Shown: positions 9,801-22,117, numbered from the stretch's first letter. The stretch is DNA of 60,000 bases from Hydractinia symbiolongicarpus (GCF_029227915.1 NC_079875.1:10291001-10351000); one strand, 5' to 3'. Translations and numbers: made by a program. Notes: generated from the sequence alone by a model not told the origin.

Positions 9801-10574
9801 TGAGAAAATTAATATACTATATAGAATACATACAAAATAATTCTGCTGTGTTTTCACCCTTGCACTTAAAAAGAGTGTGTTTTGCTTCGTTGTAAAATAT
9901 AAAGCTGGTTTTGGAAGTGATCAAATGATATTACCAAAAGTATTTATGGCATTGTACAAAAATTTCCTGTTTTCGTGATGCTTTTATAATAGTACTTCCA
10001 TAGTGTTATTGGAGCATTTGATAAAAGATACTTTCACGTTTCATAACACCCCACTGCTTTCTAATAAAATCTTTTGAGAAAAAAAAATCTTTAACATACT
10101 TTTAGGAGTGAACAAAAAAAATTTGTTCCAAAAATTTAATTAAATTCCAACAACCAGTTGGATTTTGTGACACGTTTCATTATTGTCTTGTTAACTCTTT
10201 GAATCAAAACCTTTGAGAAAATCATTAAATAAACAGTGGCTTTGTTTACAACCCACGAAACTTTAAAATTTGCCCTTTTTCTCTCCAGACGTCCTATAAA
10301 AATTCCTGAAAAAAGTATTACGAATAACATAGCGGAAAATATAATTAAACATGCAATGAAACAATAAAACAATAAAACATTTTGAGCATTAATTTAAAAT
10401 CTCAAACATTACAAGACACGTTCACCTATTATTGTGGCCCTTTACTTACAGAGTCGTCCAGTTCTTGGACTCTCAGTTTCGCCACGCAATATTTTTTTGT
10501 GTCATTAATATTAAGTTTACCATCGTTGACCTTATTATGATTAACTATTTCGACCTCATCAAGGCGATTATTAG
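9801..10574. other. Intergenic, possible orphan exon
   Basis: A minus-strand open frame of about 56 codons (10136-10305) follows a good 3' splice site (CTTTTTTCAG|GAATT). It contains hydrophobic and basic residues but no family I recognise. The segment near 10425-10475 resembles 13415-13460 downstream of the intact DEG/ENaC gene, so it belongs to the same genomic duplication. Confidence 0.35.
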
Positions 10575-11529
10575 CTATTTTTTCAGCATCTTATTTCCAT
10601 TATGCATACTATCGCCAGCTATCTTTTCATCAGCCATCGTCTCACCAGATATCTCCTCGTCAGATATCTTCTCAGTTGGTGTATCATTATCAATTTTACG
10701 AGTTTTTTTATTACAGTTCATCACAAAACAGCCACAAAGTGTAAACAGTAGACCTGCAACTTCACGCAAGGTAATAGCGGAATAACCAGATAAAAATCCA
10801 AGAAGACCACCAATTTCACAGATAAGGTGTACCCATCTGCAAAAGGATAATACAACGTCTCAGTTTCTTGGATAAGGATTTGAATACCACGATAATGACT
10901 GATGTTATACTCGTGAAATTTAGAACTGTAAGGAGCTTCTATTGAGAGTTTAGGACTTTGATGCAGTCCTTTATTTGTCACTTCAATGTTCAATTTGTCA
11001 AGGTTGATACAGTTGCCATGATAAATATCAAAGTATTTCTCAGCAAGATGGAAACAATTTTTGCCCATCCAGTTACATCTGACTCTCACATTGTTAGAGT
11101 AGTTACTTTGAAAAGAATCAAGTCCTATTTTTCGTACTAACGCGTAATGAAGGTACTCCAGACTTCTTAAAGAGTTCTACATGAGCTTCAATTCATTGTC
11201 GTAATAACTTTTCGATCATTTTGTCTTTAATTGGGTTCAGATTGCAAATAAGAACCTCAGGAAACTTTAGTGACGTTTCTCTTTGCAAAACCACCTTGCT
11301 TGAAGTTTCTTTCTGTAAATACATTTCCGTCAAACGATGAATTTCTACATATAAAACCACATAGCGATTATTAAAACGGCCCAACATAGCCTTGTGATAA
11401 TGCTGTTGTGAATTGTTATTTGAGAAAATCCGTGAGCTGTCGTGGTGGTTGCAAAAGCTGATATAGCATTTTTTGGACCATCTGTGATACATTATTTTCT
11501 TTATTTATAATTTCACTTTCTACCTCCAT
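10575..11529 (-). pseudogene. DEG/ENaC channel pseudogene, decayed paralogue of 13557-14966
   Basis: Near-identical stretches to the intact channel are present in order: a start-like ATG (11527-11529), the N-terminal segment with VVLYVEIHRLTEMYLQKETSSK, KFPEVLICNLNPIKDKMIEK, the MRVRCNWMGKNC to PFADGYTLS extracellular segment, and a C-terminal EVAGLLFTLCG tail. It is broken in at least two ways. One base is lost after codon 16, and a deletion equivalent to 13761-14235 of the intact gene (475 bp) removes the cysteine-rich region and shifts frame. The deletion junction falls at a shared GATA. This is a dead tandem duplicate; the ends outside the coding region are also diverged. Confidence 0.88.
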
Positions 11530-13556
11530 TCAATTTGAAACTTAACGAATTCCAAAAAAAGTAAGGTAAATATGACAAATTATTTTCATGAATTGAGAAA
11601 GTAAAAAAATTGTAAAAACTATGTTTTGTGTGCTGCAACCAAAAAAGTAAAGATATTCGCGAAGTAGCAAGCTGTTACTACCACGGAAATTTACTTCTTA
11701 TAGTTGGTAGCCATTGTCCATTACCCTATCTACAGAATAATTTGCATCACGATAATTTAACTCAAGACATTTTTTTTCCGAGAAAAAATAGCAATAAATT
11801 TTTTTTTGAAAGAATTTTTTTGCCTTAAAACGGCAAAAATTGCCTTGCGAACGTTATTTTTCACAAAACAAGGGAATATAAAAACATTTTGGGAGGTTAA
11901 CTACTGCGTTTAGGCATGTCTCCAATAATTTTGCGACAATATGCACAAAACAATGCCAGACACAAACTAGTTAGTTATAACATTTAACATGTCTATCTAC
12001 CACTATATCTTAATAAGGATATCACCTTATTAGCAAGTTTAATTGTTTTATATGTAAAGGAAAGTTTTTTAGAGGCTGGGGAAATACATAAATTTTTTAT
12101 CATAACCTTTTTATCTGTGTTGCATTGTCATTCATCGCATCACTTATGATAAAAATATTATTGATTTCTTTGAGTAAAACAATTCTTGTGTTTTTTCTTG
12201 AAATTGACTTTGTGGAGCGTTTTCTTAAATAGCTTTATAGCCTATGTAAATCTATATAGATTGTAATCTCAATAGATTTATATTCTACGTAATGATTTCG
12301 TTTGTCATTTGCTTTTTATTAATGCGAAGCAAAGCACCAACTACAATTCCTTCTCACAGTACAAAAGTAATACAGTTCGAAAGGTGTGGGTGTCATGGTT
12401 TTCTTGGTGTATCTTTCTTCTACCAAACATCTTTTATAGTAGAATGGATAAAGATTTTTGTATGTCTGCATGTCGTATCACAATTAGTCTTTCTTCCCAC
12501 AAATTTTTAACTTAACTCAAAATTTTCAATATTTAGTAGAACAGAAAAAAAGTGAAAAAGCATTGATCAATTTTTCAGTGCAATGAAATATGAAACTTGA
12601 AACGTGGTTCACACTAGTTATTGAACTTTAACTTACTAAGAACATTAATGAGTTACTATTTTTGTTTTGTGTTCTAAGCAGTTATTCATATTCATTTAAA
12701 ACAGCCAATAGCTTAAGCAGTAGATTAAGAGTGTGCTGATAATCACAAACTGCAAATCAAAATCGTGACTGCGGCTCTGTGTAAAATGTCTGAAAATAAT
12801 TTTTTATCATACTGTTGTACCTCTTGATTCCAAGCGATATTTTTTTTTCATTTTATGTTTTTCGTTTTGAATGTTGGCCAAAAATTTTTGCTTTATTTGT
12901 TTCTTTCCCTGGATTATAACATCGGTATAGCTACAGAAAAAATATTTTTATACTGCCTGCTGCTTTTCGCTTAATACATCATGAAAGGTTTGATTATTTA
13001 CTCACCGATGCAAAGATCAACTTTGTCCTTATGCCTGCTCTAGACTTTACTGAGAAAAAAAAAATGATAATATGCTGTTGCCGATGCTACAATTGCGACT
13101 ATTTTAATGGGAAATTCATTTGCTGAACAGATGTCCAAGCATCTCTTTTTAAGATATATGAACCTATATTTTTTATTAGCAGTGAAAATATTTTCTAATA
13201 AGATATTTTAGAAAATGGAAAATCTTAGAAAAATAGAAGAATAAGTAATTTTTGAAAAAAATCTTTTTACACACCAACGAAATCAACTAAATTTTGCATT
13301 TTGTCCCCAGCACGAGTAAAGTAAGATTAAAAATAAACAATACACAAATAATATAAACAAACATGTTTATTATAACGTACAAAAAGCCTTACTAATTTAC
13401 GTTTTAACACATTAACGTTTACCTATCGTTGTGTCCTATATTTACAGACTTACTCAGTTTGGGAAACACATTCATTATTATACAATGATATATTTATAGG
13501 GATTGCCCTTTTCTTTCGCACTTGTGCTGTTGTGGTCACAATTATTCACATTGTTT
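11530..13556. other. Spacer between duplicated channel genes
   Basis: AT-rich sequence with no supported gene. Short palindromic runs occur near 12240-12285 (TAAATCTATATAGATT...AATAGATTTA). The part just 3' of the intact gene (13390-13460) is duplicated at 10400-10475. Confidence 0.4.
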
Positions 13557-14966
13557 TTATTTACACTCGTCAGGTATCTTCTCATCAGGCATACTCTCAT
13601 CAGGTACCTTCTCAGTTTGCGTATTATTACTAGTTTTACGAGTTTTTCTATTACAGTTAACCGCACAATAACCACAAAGAGTAAACAGTAGACCTGCAAC
13701 TTCACACAAGGTAATAGCGGAATAACCAGATAACAATCCAAGAAGACCACCAATTTCACAGATATAATGCAAGAGACCAAATTTTTGAGTTTCTTCCCAA
13801 ATTTCTGTCCTCATATCTCGGTAGAAAATTTGTAAATTTACAATGTCCATCGAATTGCTTGATTGATAATCATTAGCTATGTAACTTGATATGTCGAGAT
13901 TGTAATTTGTTTCATAACAGGGCGGAGTACATTGATGAAGGCACTTTGCGTCATAGTTGACATTCTGTATGCATGTATTGTTTATTTTGCAAAGAAGACT
14001 TGCGTTTACCAATAAAATTTCCGCCGTCTTCGAACAACCGCACTGTTTAACTTCATCATCTATGGTGCAAAGTTCTTGACAAAAAAATTTATCGTGAAAA
14101 AACAATGATTTCGGGAGTTCAAAACTGAATGATTTTTCTTTTACCCAGCTTTCTTTCATGCAAGTGTTGTTACCGAAACGATCGATTCTTTTAATAACGC
14201 TTTTCTTTAAGGCGATATTGTGTCTAAATCCAGCCGATAAGGTGTACCCATCTGCAAAAGGATAATACAACGTCTCAGTTTCTTGGATAAGGATTTGAAT
14301 ACCACGAAAATGACTGATGTTATACTCGTGAAATTTAGAACTGTAGGGAGCTTCTATTGAGAGTTTAGCACTTTGATGCAGTCCTTTATTTGTCACTTCA
14401 ATGTTCAATTTGTCAAGGTTAAGATTGATACAGTTCCCATGATAAATATCAAAGTAATTCTCAGCAAGGTAGGAACAATTTTTGCCCATCCAGTCACATC
14501 TGACTCTCATATTGTTAGAGTAGTTACTTTGAAAAGAATCAAGTCCTATTTTTCGTACTAACGCGTAATGAAGGTACTCCAGACTTGACCAATTCTTCTT
14601 AAAGAGTTCTACATGAGCTTCATTTCCTTGTCGTAAAAACTTTTCGATCATTTTGTCTTTAATTGGGTTCAGATTGCAAATAAGAACCTCAGGAAACTTT
14701 AGTGACTTTTCTTCTTGCAAAAACACCTTGCTTGAAGTTTCTTTCTGTAAATACATTTCCGTCAAACGATGAATTTCTACATATAAAACCACATAGCAAG
14801 CAATTATTAAAACGGACCAAAATAGCCTGGCAAAAATGCTTTTGTGAATTGTTATTTGGGAAAATCCGTGAGCTGTCGTGGTGGTTGCAAATGCTGATAA
14901 AGCATTTTTAGGACCAGTCTGTGATACATTTTTTTCTTTATTTATATTTTCACTTTCTGCCTCCAT
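13557..14966 (-). CDS. DEG/ENaC (ASIC/HyNaC-like) sodium channel subunit, intronless coding region
   Basis: A 469-aa subunit of the trimeric, amiloride-sensitive cation channel superfamily at the plasma membrane. The N-terminal cytosolic tail carries the gating His-Gly (33-34). TM1 is about 46-66, followed by the family signature FPEVLICN (91-98). A large cysteine-rich extracellular domain includes C296, C300, C309 and C311, then CLHQCTPPCYETNY (342-355). TM2 (about 401-433) contains GLLGLLSGYSAITLCEV, in which GYS (414-416) fits the GxS selectivity filter and E422 the conserved acidic residue. The length is typical for the family. Cnidarian members include peptide-gated HyNaCs, but the ligand cannot be read here. 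The C-terminal tail is acidic and repetitive (PDE/DEK). A 3' splice-site-like CTGTGCAG lies 19-26 bp before the ATG, so a 5'-UTR intron (about 14985-15111) or trans-splicing is possible. A dead paralogue lies 2 kb downstream. Confidence 0.92.
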   Translation of the reverse strand: MEAESENINKEKNVSQTGPKNALSAFATTTTAHGFSQITIHKSIFARLFWSVLIIACYVVLYVEIHRLTEMYLQKETSSKVFLQEEKSLKFPEVLICNLNPIKDKMIEKFLRQGNEAHVELFKKNWSSLEYLHYALVRKIGLDSFQSNYSNNMRVRCDWMGKNCSYLAENYFDIYHGNCINLNLDKLNIEVTNKGLHQSAKLSIEAPYSSKFHEYNISHFRGIQILIQETETLYYPFADGYTLSAGFRHNIALKKSVIKRIDRFGNNTCMKESWVKEKSFSFELPKSLFFHDKFFCQELCTIDDEVKQCGCSKTAEILLVNASLLCKINNTCIQNVNYDAKCLHQCTPPCYETNYNLDISSYIANDYQSSNSMDIVNLQIFYRDMRTEIWEETQKFGLLHYICEIGGLLGLLSGYSAITLCEVAGLLFTLCGYCAVNCNRKTRKTSNNTQTEKVPDESMPDEKIPDECK

Positions 14967-17192
14967 TCAATTTGAAACTTAATCCTGCACAGTAATACTA
15001 AAAGAATTTTTTTTTTAATACATCTTTACATTTCGAAATCTAAACTTCACAATGCAAAATATTTTCTGAACGAACTTTAGTTTTTTAGGTTTGTTAATTA
15101 TTTATGTTTACCTGCGGTTCAGTTTTGTGGCGTATAGTATATATTGACTCTTCATCTGAATCTAGGAAAGTTGAATTCTCTAGTAATCGCGTTCCAGCAC
15201 TCCATGGCCACACTTTTTTGTTCTTCCTCCAAAACAAATCTAAATCCTTTTAACATTAAAATTTGTTAACAAAGTTTAACATCAAAATAGTTCATCAGAG
15301 AAAAGTCTCAATTTTTTCAAGTTTTAATAATTCAGAATAAAAAGGTCTATATTAATACAGAAATTTATAAAAGGACATAATGCACAACTTAGGACATAAC
15401 TTTGTTCAAGAAATTCGTATTTTAATATCTATGTTTTGTTTTGTAATTTTTCTTTAAATTCAATTGATATTGACAAGTTTCTTCTTTAATATTTAACATG
15501 TTTTTTTCATTAATTTGTTATTTTGGAGCAAAAAGCCACGTACAATTCTATCAAAAATAAGAAAAGTAAAACTATGCACCCAAGCCCCCGCTCCCCTACT
15601 AGGTTGGTAAAAAAAGACACCATGATTTTTGTGTGACTTCTAACGGAATAAAAAATGAAAGAACTTTATTTAACCGGAATTTTCACAAATAATAAGTATG
15701 TTTATGTCTCTCGAATAAAATTAACAAAACTGATAAAAAACAAAGGCTATCTAAGCGAACCTACGACGTGCTACTCGAATAACAGTAAACTGAGACACTG
15801 AACAAGTTTGATATCTTATTAAAGCCTTGGCGAATATTTTTTTGATCAACAGTCTTCAGTTAAGTTTCATTTTATCTAAACTGTTTAACATTTTAACATT
15901 TTAAAAAAAACAAATATATTCCAATAAAATCATCTGCAATAAACAAAGCGTTTTAAATTGTTCCAAATTGTGATTATTTTCGTTTATTTAATTCTATTGT
16001 TATGTGGAAAAAAAAAAGAAAAAAAAGAAAAAGAGCTAGCAATGTATATAAAGAGGGCAACATTTAGAAATTAGAATATTAGTCCCGTTTATTGCACTTT
16101 GATTGATATGAATGTTTAATTAAACTTAAGGCTTTTTACACTAAGAAATGTACTGTCGTAATAATTTAAAAAGTTAAATAACTTGACTAACCATAAATAT
16201 ATAATCTCTTTTATTGATATCTCTATCGACTAACATTTGACTTTTATATATTAGGGTCAGCTTTGAGCCTGAGGGAGCAATGGATGATTATCTAACAGCT
16301 TCAGATGATGAAATCGTCGTCTGAAGAGTAATAGCTAAGCTTCGTACTGACAAAAAGATTAAACTTTTTGTTTTGTTTTTAATGTCGATTTACAATCACC
16401 AGATTTGTATCTACAAGTGCTATATTCACCCATTAAAAACTTTACTTCCAAAGTTTGCTTTTAACTTCTTATTATAACTATATTTTTGGTTAAATTATTA
16501 AGTAGCTATGGCTGAAAGCGTGGAAGCTTCATTACTCCACAACTGCCATGTTTCTGTTACTTCTATAGATGTCAAGCGCGTGGTACTACGGACTTATCCA
16601 CGCAGAGTAGAATTGAGCCCGCAATTTGTAAACAAAATACTGATAATGGCGGAAGCAGTAGTCCGTACATTTTAAGAAACATAATTTAATCAAATAAAAC
16701 AAATGTCATTAAAATATCGGCAAGTAAAATACGTTAAGTTTAAAATTTGTGTGAATCTAACGGTCTAAGCAATGACTTGTGGAGACAAATTTCGAATTTT
16801 GGCTCAACATATTTTGCCCAAAATTGTAGGTAAGGTTAAATAAAGGATATAGCATTGCATCTTGGATATATTCTTCGTGAAGCCTTACCTGTTATTGGTA
16901 ACCAACATTTATGCATCAATTTTAAAAAGATGCGCTTGCATATACAAAATTTAAGATCCTTATTTAGTTAACAAATGAGCGAATAAACCTTTTAACGCTG
17001 CCCATCTTTTTTCTGTCGTAGGTAGCCTTATTCATGTAACGCGGTCAGGCAGTGATTTCCCGCGTTGTCGGGAAAAAAATAATCAAAATGGTAGCTTTAG
17101 GTGTAAACAACTGTAACTAGTTGACTACCTCGCTTACTTGTGAATTAAAATGCAACTATTTATGCTTTAAAATTTGAAATTTTGTTATAAAA
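14967..17192. other. Intergenic; possible 5'-UTR intron of the channel gene
   Basis: On the minus strand, 15111-14985 begins GTAAAC after CCGCAG and ends GTGCAG, which would be a 127-bp 5'-UTR intron for the DEG/ENaC gene. A TATA-like AATATATAC lies at 15137-15145. An A-rich tract lies at 16007-16034. At 16256-16324 a good acceptor is followed by a short acidic frame (EPEGAMDDYLTASDDEIVV, stop) that could be an orphan terminal exon. Nothing else is supported. Confidence 0.35.
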
Positions 17193-18130
17193 ATGAACCA
17201 AGAAACCGTTTCTTCGTTGACTCGTGAGGAATGCATGGAAAAATTAAAAGAAATAGGCCAACATTGCTCTGGTACTACAGATGACATGAAAATAAAACTA
17301 AGAAAATTCTGCCTATATCCAAAACTTTATGAAAGACTGAAAGCGAAGTGCAAAAGACAATACAAATTTAACTGTAGCTTAGACTCACTACATATACCCC
17401 CTGTCACTGCCAAATGGAACAGCGATGAGCATAATTATCCAACGATAAATGAAGAAGTGTTCAAAACGTAATGTTTAAATAAATCTCAGGGAAGTAAAGG
17501 CCAGCAAGAAAAAGCAGTGCGGATGTTGCAAAGCAGGAAAATCGTTTCTGTTAAAACAATAAAAGATAACGATAAAATTTATGTTAAAGGAATGATTAAA
17601 AAATCCTATAGTACTCAAATAAGACCAGCAGTCATTTTATTTGAGAATTCAGTTCTCCAGAAAGCACATTGTTCTTGCCCAGTTGGTTTAAGTGGGCTAT
17701 GTTGCCATGTACTTGCCCTATTGCTGTTCCAAAAACACTATTACGATACCAAAGAAAAACTGTTAGAGCTAACATGTACTCAACAAATTCAGAAGTGGCA
17801 CAGGAGATCACAAAAATGGTCAATACCTATGGTTCCCTTAGCTGAAATTAAACCTAAGTCTGCTAGTATGAAGCTGAAGGACAATAAATTAAACGAAACA
17901 ATACACTGATGGAAATCGTTGTTCAGATAATAGATTGCATTTATGATGATGTTCAAATATTAGAATGGGTTCACGTAGATATTTTAGAACTACAACAATT
18001 TGGAACGGCGATTGTTGGGAAAATACCAAACTTTCAGATGCTAAGACCTGTGAGGACCTTTATTACAAAAAATTGCAAAGCTGTACCAAAAGTAAATTTT
18101 ATAGATGAATTAAAGCATGCTATGCAATAG
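17193..18130 (+). pseudogene. SAP-SWIM accessory protein of ISL2EU-like element, broken
   Basis: It starts at an ATG with a SAP-like helix-turn-helix (residues about 10-40, TREECMEKLKEIG...KIKLRKF). An in-frame TAA sits at 17469-17471, after which the same frame continues through 17909. It reaches a SWIM zinc finger at 17670-17708 (CSC, seven residues, then CCH: the CxC...CxH pattern). After the TGA at 17907-17909 another frame is open to 18130 but shows no YqaJ motifs, so the downstream part is shifted or unrelated. SWIM and SAP domains bind nucleic acid, and an accessory role in transposition is inferred from the family. Confidence 0.65.
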
Positions 18131-18179
18131 ATATTTTAACAAATTCTAATGTATATTATATATATATATGTATTTAACT

Positions 18180-19750
18180 TTAAGGATTGTTAGCTTCTTT
18201 AGGACCTATAGGGGACATTGTTAAGTTAACAATATGACAAATCATTTGCCATGTTGAACTAAGAATATCAATACGATTAATCGGCCAAATAGAATTCAAA
18301 ATTCCCCAATTTCGTACTCTTCCGATATATCGTTCAACGTGAATTCGTGTCGCTGCAATATCAAAATTAGTTGCCACATCGATTTCGTCAAACTAGTCTT
18401 TTGATTTTTGCTTAGGCCTATTAAATGTAACACCACGAACAGCACACAATTCTTGAATTGAAAATCCCCTATCGCTCATTATTTCGTGTTCTTCATCCAC
18501 CAATAACAATGCACCACATTTTTCAGTAATTGCAGAGTCAGATATGGAGCCAGGATAAATGTCACTGAAAAGTATTCCACCGCCATGTGGAGCTATCCCA
18601 ATAAGAGCTTTTCCTGTTTGAGTGTTTTTATAGTTTGAAAACATAAGTGAATTGAGTGCGAAGTTTGATGCACTTTGGAATTTAAATTCTGTAGCATCTA
18701 TAATTAAATCTGTTAAACCATGCCCTGTTTTTACAAAGATATCAGGCATCTTTTGCAGAAGGAATCCAGAGGGTGGTTTTAAATTAATTTGGCTAAAAAG
18801 TGTCGATAAGAAAATCACCCATCCAATAAAAATTCTTTGGACAGTCGCTGTAGATTTTCCAATCATAAAACCCATTATTCCATGGTGGATGCCATGACGA
18901 CATATCGTTAATATGAGTAAAAGTTCTGTGGCAGTATCTATTGTTCTTTTTGAATTATTACCAACAGAGTCGAGGTAAGGAATTAAGTGAGTATAGGGTA
19001 GAGAACATTGTAGTATAATATCAAACTGTTCTAATGTCAAACCACATAGGTATTGAAAGGTAGTTGGCTGTTTTATTAAATTGGTGTGAGTAAATTCTCT
19101 TTTCTTCATATCAGATATTTCTTGATATGAATGGTTTAATTTATTGTTTATGATAGAGTTCATTTTTTTTAGTTTGCGTATTTCTTTTTTAGCTTTAATA
19201 GTTTCATCTTCAAGTTTTGAAATTTTAGAATTAGCATCCTCGAGGTCTTTTAATAGCTGTGAAATTTTTAGGTTAGCTAGTTCCAATTTACGATTATACT
19301 GTTTTTAGATAGTGTTCGTGTTCTAGGTCTTCTTGTATTGTCTTCATTTTTCTTTGTTGGTGGTGTTCTACTTGATTTAGGTGTTGTGGAGATCAAAGCA
19401 GTTGCTATTTCATATTTTCGTTTAGCATTTTTGTATCGATTTTTAATTTGTTGAGACGGATTTTTATAAGAAGATAGCAAGTCCTTTGCAGTGATAAGTT
19501 TTTGATGTAACTTCTCATACTGTTCTTCTGGAACTGCAACGTCTGGTAAATCAGAGGATGTCATTCGTTTTCCAGAACTCCAATGAGCAGCACAAATATG
19601 TCCCTTTGTAAAATTTATACCACATGTTTTAAAAATTTGTTTGTACTTTGTTTGTATTTCTGGATCACGAGGTAAACGATAGTATTTCATAGGCTCGTTA
19701 TTTGAATCTGTCGAGTTATAATTATTAAAGCACAACGCTGAGGAACCCAT
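18180..19750 (-). pseudogene. THAP-DDE_Tnp_4 (Harbinger-type) transposase, one frameshift and one nonsense codon
   Basis: Translation from the ATG at 19748-19750 gives a THAP-like zinc finger (C7, then ICAAHW as the C-x2-H half) and a basic linker. Near 19290-19300 the frame shifts at an A-run and continues as a coiled coil (ELANLKISQLLKDLED...). A helix-turn-helix (HGIHHGIMGFMIGKSTATVQRIF) and the DDE core follow: IIDATEF and the Asp in PGSISDSAI, then SDRGF. A TAG at 18393-18395 interrupts the frame just before FDEIDVATNFDIAATRIHVERYIG, which carries the final catalytic Glu (codon about 18333-18335). The frame then stays open to 18180. These two lesions would inactivate it; the rest is well preserved, implying recent loss. 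Confidence 0.85.
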
Positions 19751-21251
19751 TTCTTTATGACGTTGCTAACGTTTTTAAAACACTTGTTTTTACCAGACCA
19801 TTATAAGTTAAAAAAATTGTTTTTCGCGTGAGTTTTGTTAGCAATCGAATTTTGTTACCTTCTAAAAATTAATATTAAGCAAGAAATCGGGAACAAAGCA
19901 TCTCAGCGCACGTTCGACGATTAACAGTATTATCAATGTAGATATCAATGGGAAAACATTCCGCTAATGCATTCCTTGTATGCTCTTAATTCTGTAACGT
20001 GAGCGATTATTTACATAAATGAAAATAATCAAAATAGTCAAAAAATTTCTAAGGATAATTAGATTATTTCAAAATAAGTTAAGGAATAAGTTAGGAATAA
20101 AAAGGAAGCTCTGAGTTAAACAGAGGCAGGACTAAATTTGGCGAGGTTTCTGATCACTTTAAAATCTTATTTTTCATTATCATCACTCAAGACAGGTGTT
20201 TTATTTCAAACTAAAATACGTGCTCGTTGTTCAAAAACAGTAAAAAGTAAAACTCTATACACATTATGAAAATCAAATTGATTTTTAAAAATACAGTATA
20301 GCTATGTCTTATCTTCACTTTGCTGCCCTTTTTAAATTTGACACCATATAACAATAAACACTATTAAAAGTGAAGAAAAGAACACAGCTAAATGATGAGG
20401 TCCTCCCCCACTCCGCATCACATTCTATCGACACCGCATACAGGAAAATGATTCGAATTGAGGATCAAGTGTAATGCACACTTCAAATCCACTATACAAA
20501 AAATTCCCCTTACTACCGCCGAGACGAAAGAGCAAATCCACAAGTCACACTACTTACGGCGTAGATTTTTGTTTCGCGGATGATATTTAGAAGCGCTGGG
20601 CTCTGTTCCTAAATGGAATTTCAAAAAAATAACAAAAGTTCTCCCATAGAAACATGCGAACTTCTAGCCCTATTATCTTTGTGCTTTAATGGAGAAAGTG
20701 ATTTCGTCGTAGAAATCACTTAACCCAGTATTAAATGGGATCATAATTGCTCTTAACATTCTTTGGTATATGTAAAAAAAGATCAAAAAGCAAAAGCAAA
20801 AAAAAACACATAAGAAAATTCACACTCGTGTTGCCTTAGTTTTAAAAACATCAAGGTTTTCCAAAGTTTATTTTTTCTTATACCTCTGTTCTTATACAGA
20901 ATGGTATAATGTATTTATAACGAAGAATTTGTCTATGACCAAGGGACCCGTGAGGCCTAGGAGGCATTCGTCCTTTGTTTTACAAAGCGCAACAAAAAAT
21001 GTCACGTCAGCAAATATTTGTTGTAAACATTTTGGTGATGAACATTATGACAGGAGAGGAAATAGAGACTGATTCTAGCTAGCTACATAAACGAGGAAAT
21101 TCAATGGTTTCTTTAGCATTTTTTTCAAAGAATGGTAACCTGATGAAGTGAGTATATAACTGTTAAACAATTTTTTTACGTTCTCGTGTTTACTAGCCTA
21201 TAGTCACAAAAAGATAGACAAAAGGCTTTCAATTCTCTGATTAGTGTAAGA
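19751..21251. other. Intergenic, no gene recognised
   Basis: AT-rich sequence. It presumably includes the right end of the ISL2EU-like element, but I could not match it to the left side. Nothing else is supported. Confidence 0.35.
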
Positions 21252-22117
21252 GGTACTGTTCTGTCCGGATAATGAACATTGTCTGGGCAACATAATCAGG
21301 ACAGGCCGGCTTATTACTCAAAAAATATTATTTGGCACTTATAAAAGGGACATATAATCAGGGCAGGCCAGTTTATATACGACAGTGTAATATTATTTCT
21401 CATTTATTATAGAACGAACATAATCAGGGCAGGCCGACTTATTTATGACACAGTCAAATATTATTCGAGACTTATAGAACGAACGTAATCGGGGCCGACC
21501 GGCTTATGTATGGCATTTTTCTATTATTTCTCACTTATTATAGAACGCACATAATCGGGGAATGCCGGCTTATGTATGACAGTCAAATATTATTCCAGAC
21601 TTATAGAACAAATATAATCGGGGCCGACTGCTTTTATATCATCATCATCACTTCTGACAAGCGAATAGCCCTGGTGGCAAAGTTGTTGTTGCTCTCAAAT
21701 GAAACGAAATTTCGCGGCAAATACTAAACTTTGGGATTCGCAAGTTTAATAACTTTTCACCAAACTTAATTCCCGCAAAAAGAATAATTTAGGTTCCGTG
21801 AAATTTAGTTACTTTAAAGTATATTATGCTGAAATGTATTAACTACAAGATTAGTTTTAAACTAAGAATTACGTCGAGACTTTTTTCTTCCGCCATCTCT
21901 AGTTTTTAGGGGTGTTCTATCTTCCAGAGAATGTTTAATTCACAAAAGTTCGAAGAAAATGCCAATCACAGCCTGCCTGGCCAGCCATTATATCAGCGTT
22001 CATAATCCGGTCACCACTACATAACCAGTGCAAAAAAACATAATCGGATCATGTGTACATAATCCGGCTGTCCCGGTTGTAAACAGGCCGTTTTCGCAAT
22101 CTGGGCAGAACAGTACC
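21252..22117. mobile_element. Non-autonomous TIR element with internal 65-bp tandem repeats
   Basis: GGTACTGTTCTGTCC at 21252 is mirrored by GGTACTGTTCTGCCC read inward from 22117, giving inverted ends of about 15 bp. Further partial similarity involves CCGGATTATG-like strings near the right end. The left part is a tandem array (21285-21650). No coding sequence and no clear target duplication are seen, so the superfamily is undetermined. Confidence 0.6.
21285..21650 (+). repeat. Six-copy tandem repeat, unit about 65 bp
   Basis: A phrase like CATAATCAGGGCAGGCCGGC recurs at 21291, 21353, 21419, 21484, 21550 and 21613. Each is preceded by an ACTTATAGAACGAA-like string and followed by TTATGTATGACAGTCAAATATTATT-like sequence. 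Copies diverge by roughly 10-20 percent. Confidence 0.85.

Larger units (their letters stand above)
17193..19750. mobile_element. ISL2EU/Harbinger-like DNA transposon, decayed copy 1
   Basis: Two convergent genes, a plus-strand SAP-SWIM protein (17193-18130) and a minus-strand THAP-DDE transposase (18180-19750), are separated by about 50 bp. Animal ISL2EU elements pair a Harbinger-type transposase with an accessory SWIM/YqaJ nuclease protein. This copy keeps the transposase but lacks a recognisable YqaJ domain. I could not define terminal repeats, so the coordinates are only the coding span. Confidence 0.7.

Noticed and set aside
10136-10305. Possible terminal exon after a good acceptor on the minus strand
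   Set aside because: No donor-side partner or family similarity; mentioned in the gap entry only.
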